A stretch of 64,000 nt of DNA from Ignavibacteriaceae bacterium. GTDB taxonomy: Bacteria; Bacteroidota; Ignavibacteria; Ignavibacteriales; Ignavibacteriaceae. The notes under the pieces are model-generated. The model was given only the letters and a program-made list of their open reading frames with translations, was not told where the DNA came from and made no database searches. Positions within the stretch are counted from its first letter, which is position 1, and the number at the start of each line of letters is the position of its first letter. Positions 61,091 to 64,000 of the stretch are shown in pieces. The stretch is taken from NCBI GenBank assembly GCA_008933765.1, contig WBUK01000010.1, positions 1 through 64,000 on the forward strand, written 5' to 3'. The position numbers and the translations under genes are program-made.

Positions 61091-61732
61091 CTAAAGATAT
61101 TTAAATTTCTTTACAATTTCCGGGAAAGTAATCATCCCTTCCCTGATAAGAACCGGCTCGTTGCTCGTAAGGTCTATAATCGTGGATGCTACATTCAACG
61201 GAGGACGGGAAGTGTAGAAAATTGCGTCGATTTCGCCGTTAAACTCTTGTGAAATCAGTGAATAATCGTTTAACGGTTGCTTATCACTTCTGTTAACACT
61301 CGTTGAAACCAAAGGCATGTTAAGTTCAGTAACCAATTTCCGGCAAAAAGCGTGGTTCGGCACCCTGAAACCCATCGTATCCTCACCGGTTAACTCCCGG
61401 TAATATTGATTAAGATTAAAAACAACCGAAATTGGGTTGGGCCAAAGTGCAAGCAGCAAATCAGCGTGCGACTCTTCAACCAAACTTACATGTTTAAGCA
61501 CCATTTCCATATCCGACGCCAACAATATGTATTTCTTATCGATTTTGCGCCTTTTAACAATTGAAATTTTTTCCAATGCGTCATCATTGAAAGGATTAGC
61601 GCCAAATCCATATATCGTGTCTGTCGGGTAAGCGAAAACACCACCATTGAAATAAAGCTTCGCCGCCACCTGAACGGCAGCAGTTAGCGATTCGTCAACA
61701 TTTATTTTTAATGTATCAGGTTTAGTCATCAT
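61091..61732 (-). CDS. Sua5/YciO/YrdC-type threonylcarbamoyl-AMP synthase
   Basis: Makes threonylcarbamoyl-adenylate for t6A37 of ANN-decoding tRNAs. 213 residues from ATG at 61732, which follows GGAAG by 8 bases and overlaps the end of the glycosyltransferase gene; a second ATG is at 61729. YrdC fold motifs: FAYPTDTIYGFGANPF, KRRKIDKKYILLASDMEM (the KxR...K-like ATP site) and VPLVSTSVNRSDKQP-like segment (STSVNRS). The Sua5 C-terminal domain is absent, so it is the short TsaC type. Confidence 0.9.
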   Translation of the reverse strand: MMTKPDTLKINVDESLTAAVQVAAKLYFNGGVFAYPTDTIYGFGANPFNDDALEKISIVKRRKIDKKYILLASDMEMVLKHVSLVEESHADLLLALWPNPISVVFNLNQYYRELTGEDTMGFRVPNHAFCRKLVTELNMPLVSTSVNRSDKQPLNDYSLISQEFNGEIDAIFYTSRPPLNVASTIIDLTSNEPVLIREGMITFPEIVKKFKYL

Positions 61733-62906
61733 TAATTGCTTCCAAGGCATTCTTAACAATTTCTTCCGGTGTTATTGTGTGCGCACACTCGAATGTGCCC
61801 GTGGGGCATTTCCTGTGCCCATGCAGCCCGCACGGCTTGCAATAGACCTTTTCTGAGATATACCGGCTGTGCGGCAGATAACCATAAAAACCAAACTCCG
61901 GAACTGTTGAGCAATATATTGTTAGAACCGGTACATCAGCCGCCATCGCAAAGTGTGTCGGAGCGCTGTCGTTTGTGATTACTAAAGAACATTTGCGCAT
62001 TAATTCAATGGTTTCAACAATAGAAAATTCACCACAAGTGTTTATTACCCCATCGCCGGCAATACGACGAATCTCTTCGCCTAAATATTTTTCATTTTCG
62101 GCGCCTGTAACAAAAATTTTGTACCCGGAGTTACTTAAAATTTTGGCAACCTCTGCATACTGCACTACAGGGTAGCGTTTTGTAGCCCAAACACTCCCGG
62201 GTGAAATTATTACAGGCTTCCCCGCTTCACCGTTTGCACGGAAAAACTCATTCACTCGTGCTACCTGTTCTTCCGTTGCGTTAAGAATTGGTTTTATTTT
62301 CCACTTGTCGCCGTCATAATCCCCGGCGTTTACATAATTTCCACCATTGTTACAGTTAGCCCCTCTACTGCCATAATCCCCACCACCGCTTTCCTGATCC
62401 CCTCTACTGCCATAATCCCCACCACCGCTTTCCTGATCCCCTATACTGCCATAATCTCCACCACCGTCCAATTTCCCTCTACCGTCATAATCCACGAGCA
62501 TGTTTAGATTCCTTTTTACTTCATGGTCTTTATATTGGTATTTAACGGTTCTGTCGTAGAGAAAAGAAAACGAAGCGGTATCAAACCCCACCGATTCCTT
62601 AGCCCCGATAAGATTCACCATCATCGCAGTTCTGAATGACCTGTGTAATGCGTACAGAATATCATATTCTCGACCCCGTAACTCTGTGGCAAGCTTAAGC
62701 ATTCCGCGTTTTTTCCTGTGCTCACCCCTTTTTTGGAAAGGATAAACTGACCCCACAAAGGGCGACGCTTTAAAAATTTCAGCTGAACCGATGGCACACA
62801 AAACATCAATCTCACTATCCGGAAATTTTTTCTTCACCTCCTGAATAAACGGGAGTGCAAGAACCGAGTCACCCGGGAATGCAGTCTGTATTACTAAAAC
62901 CCTCAT
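61722..62906 (-). CDS. glycosyltransferase family 9 with repetitive insertion
   Basis: Heptosyltransferase-like enzyme of lipopolysaccharide core assembly. 394 residues from ATG at 62906, 8 bases after the acyltransferase stop; the frame is open to 62927 but begins properly at MRVLVIQTAFPGDSVLALPF. GT9 motifs: ISPGSVWATKRYP, ITNDSAPTHFAMAADVP and the Cys-containing C-terminal CKPCGLHGHRKCP. An insertion of about 60 residues (bases about 62310-62480), with 13-residue Gly/Asp/Tyr repeats (RGDQESGGGDYGS), lies between the two Rossmann domains. This insert is not part of the family. Confidence 0.9.
   Translation of the reverse strand: MRVLVIQTAFPGDSVLALPFIQEVKKKFPDSEIDVLCAIGSAEIFKASPFVGSVYPFQKRGEHRKKRGMLKLATELRGREYDILYALHRSFRTAMMVNLIGAKESVGFDTASFSFLYDRTVKYQYKDHEVKRNLNMLVDYDGRGKLDGGGDYGSIGDQESGGGDYGSRGDQESGGGDYGSRGANCNNGGNYVNAGDYDGDKWKIKPILNATEEQVARVNEFFRANGEAGKPVIISPGSVWATKRYPVVQYAEVAKILSNSGYKIFVTGAENEKYLGEEIRRIAGDGVINTCGEFSIVETIELMRKCSLVITNDSAPTHFAMAADVPVLTIYCSTVPEFGFYGYLPHSRYISEKVYCKPCGLHGHRKCPTGTFECAHTITPEEIVKNALEAINDD
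62361..62469. repeat. 39-bp in-frame tandem repeat in the glycosyltransferase, about 2.8 copies
   Basis: Copies at 62361-62399, 62400-62438 and a partial 62439-62469. Copies 1 and 2 are identical. The unit contains ACTGCCATAATCCCCACCA. Encodes the RGDQESGGGDYGS repeat. Confidence 0.94.
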
Positions 62907-62914
62907 CCGTGAAC

Positions 62915-63784
62915 TCAATATTTCCACCTGTTGTGCATCCAGAAATATTGATCGGGGTACTCCCTTACATATTTCTCCAGAAGTGCTGTGTGCCTTGCCG
63001 TCACTTCCTTAACTGCCTCATTTTTGTCTTTGGGCAAATTTTCGGTTGAAATTTCGTGAAGCTTAAAATCATAACTGTTATCCGGCTGCCTTACCATGAA
63101 ACCCATCAAAATCGGAGCATCGGCTCTTAGGGCTAAAGTTGCAGTCCCTTCGTTAACGGCTGATGAAATCCCAAAAAACGGAACACGGAGACCATCTTCG
63201 GGCCCCCTCTGGTCGCCCGCAATTCCTATTAGTTCCCCGTTTTTAAGCGCTTTATAAAGGGTCATCGCAGCGTGCCCCGTTCTGTAGATTTTGTTTCCCC
63301 ACATCGTACGGGCTTTAACCATCCAATTGGTTATATAACCGTTGCGCTGTGGCTGCACTAAAGTTGATAACGGGAATCCCACCTTTTTCGGATATCCAAG
63401 CGCAGCAAGCTCCCAGTTCCCAAAATGTGCAGTAAGTAAAATCACCCCCTTGCCCCTTTCAAACGCTGCTCTGCCCATATTTACGGCTTCGTCGCTGAAA
63501 TATCCCTCAATCTGATCATACTTTACAACCGGAAAAGCCATAAGTTCGATGAAAGTTTTTGCTGCAGAAATGTAGCATTTCCTGCACAAAACGGCTTTTT
63601 CTTCCTCTGAGAGTTCCGGGAATGCCAGCGATAGGTTCTTCATCACAACCCCCCGGCGAAGTTTTAAAAGATCGTGAAATATGAAAGTGAGAAAGGGCGC
63701 AAATTTATGCGCCCTTTTAAAACCCACAAGGCAAAATACCTTGCTGAAAAAAGAGAATAATGCGTATTCTAAAAGGTTTTGCAA
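62915..63784 (-). CDS. lysophospholipid acyltransferase (LpxL/HtrB family)
   Basis: Probably adds a secondary acyl chain to lipid A. 289 residues from TTG at 63784; the nearby ATG (63800 region) is out of frame and no other start is available, so TTG is used. One N-terminal membrane segment. Catalytic H120-x4-E125 in LLTAHFGNWE and the FGISSAVNEGTATLAL segment are typical. The C-terminal YPDQYFWMHNRWK (conserved W-x-H-x-R-W/F) completes the family pattern. Leads directly into the glycosyltransferase, consistent with a lipopolysaccharide set. Confidence 0.9.
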   Translation of the reverse strand: MQNLLEYALFSFFSKVFCLVGFKRAHKFAPFLTFIFHDLLKLRRGVVMKNLSLAFPELSEEEKAVLCRKCYISAAKTFIELMAFPVVKYDQIEGYFSDEAVNMGRAAFERGKGVILLTAHFGNWELAALGYPKKVGFPLSTLVQPQRNGYITNWMVKARTMWGNKIYRTGHAAMTLYKALKNGELIGIAGDQRGPEDGLRVPFFGISSAVNEGTATLALRADAPILMGFMVRQPDNSYDFKLHEISTENLPKDKNEAVKEVTARHTALLEKYVREYPDQYFWMHNRWKY

Positions 63785-63823
63785 AACTACATGTTTAAAA
63801 ATTTACTAATGCAATATAACCTT

Positions 63824-64000
63824 TTAAAGGGTTTTTATACGCGACGGCCAGTTATCATCACGCAGTTCTCCCCGTTTTGTAGAGTGCAGAAGGCGGTAGT
63901 CACCAAACCCGGAAAGATCGCCGAAAACAAATTCCACCCCGCCTTCAAGATCGTCATAATTCCAGATTTCGTAAGGTTTGGAATCTAACTGCGAGGGGAA
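63824..64000 (-). CDS. C-terminal end of a probable GWxTD-domain protein
   Basis: Open frame entering from the window edge and ending with TAA at 63824-63826, 58 residues. It reads SQLDSKPYEIWNYDDL, then GGVEFVFGDLSGFGDY and RLLHSTKRGELRDDNWPSRI. This matches the end of GWxTD-domain proteins of Bacteroidota/Chlorobi (YEIW, F-D-x-x-G-F/Y-G, LxHST). The GWxTD motif itself is off-window, so the call rests on this pattern. It would be the first gene upstream of the acyltransferase, 39 bases away. Confidence 0.65.
   Translation of the reverse strand, partial: FPSQLDSKPYEIWNYDDLEGGVEFVFGDLSGFGDYRLLHSTKRGELRDDNWPSRIKTL

Overview
The window looks like a chromosomal segment of a Bacteroidota-type bacterium close to Ignavibacteria. 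The reasons are: two secreted proteins (27487-30180 and 33893-36877) ending in type IX secretion sorting domains that open with NYPNPFNPET / NFPNPFNPET; Bacteroidota-style promoters (TTG, 19-20 bases, TAnnTTTG) before the tRNA-Gln and adenosine deaminase genes; an F-type ATP synthase operon without its beta and epsilon genes; a long-tailed S16; and a fragment of an IS1182-like transposase. This placement is inferred from sequence features, not from a database search.

Layout. 1-10.2 kb (all minus strand) is a compact housekeeping operon read in the order yggS, divIVA, purine nucleoside phosphorylase, repeat-rich membrane protein, ileS, DksA-like, lspA, rluD, then cysS (cut by the window edge). 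It resembles the division-linked yggS-divIVA-ileS-lspA-rluD order known from Gram-positive bacteria. 10.4-13.4 kb holds two small acidic lipoproteins, pta and an RlpA-like protein. 13.7-18.8 kb is one alpha-2-macroglobulin-like gene with an intact thioester motif. 18.9-23.1 kb has a LytS/LytR-type pair, AMP nucleosidase and fumarase. 23.2-30.2 kb is a signalling cluster: PAS histidine kinase, sigma-54 activator, STAS protein, single-domain receiver, then a secreted M14 carboxypeptidase. 30.4-39.2 kb is looser accessory DNA: aldo/keto reductase, transposase remnant, repeats, a lipoprotein, a CotH/lamin-tail secreted protein, and a frameshifted sensor kinase with its receiver. 39.3-44.8 kb has tRNA-Gln, an outer-membrane-barrel/lipoprotein pair, and DUF3467/TPR genes. 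44.9-49.2 kb is add - unknown - hutU - serA. 49.4-64 kb (minus strand) is a second housekeeping block: MqnA-like protein, rplS-trmD-rimM-khpA-rpsP-ffh, atpG-A-H-F-E-B with two accessory membrane genes, bactofilin, a membrane coiled-coil protein, a Sua5/YrdC protein, a glycosyltransferase, an acyltransferase and the end of a probable GWxTD protein.

The most striking signal is pervasive recent short tandem duplication. Seven otherwise ordinary proteins (LspA, IleS, a membrane protein, DivIVA, S16, bactofilin, a glycosyltransferase) carry low-complexity insertions or tails. Where they are tandemly repeated, the unit is a multiple of three bases (39, 42, 45 or 90). Non-coding tandem repeats (7, 8, 30, 36, 38, 65, 68 and 76 bp units) lie between genes and often touch a gene 3' end. 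A second pattern is unusual translation starts: lspA and rimM have no ATG, GTG or TTG that would keep their conserved N-termini and appear to start at ATT and CTG overlapping the preceding stop codon; several other genes use TTG.
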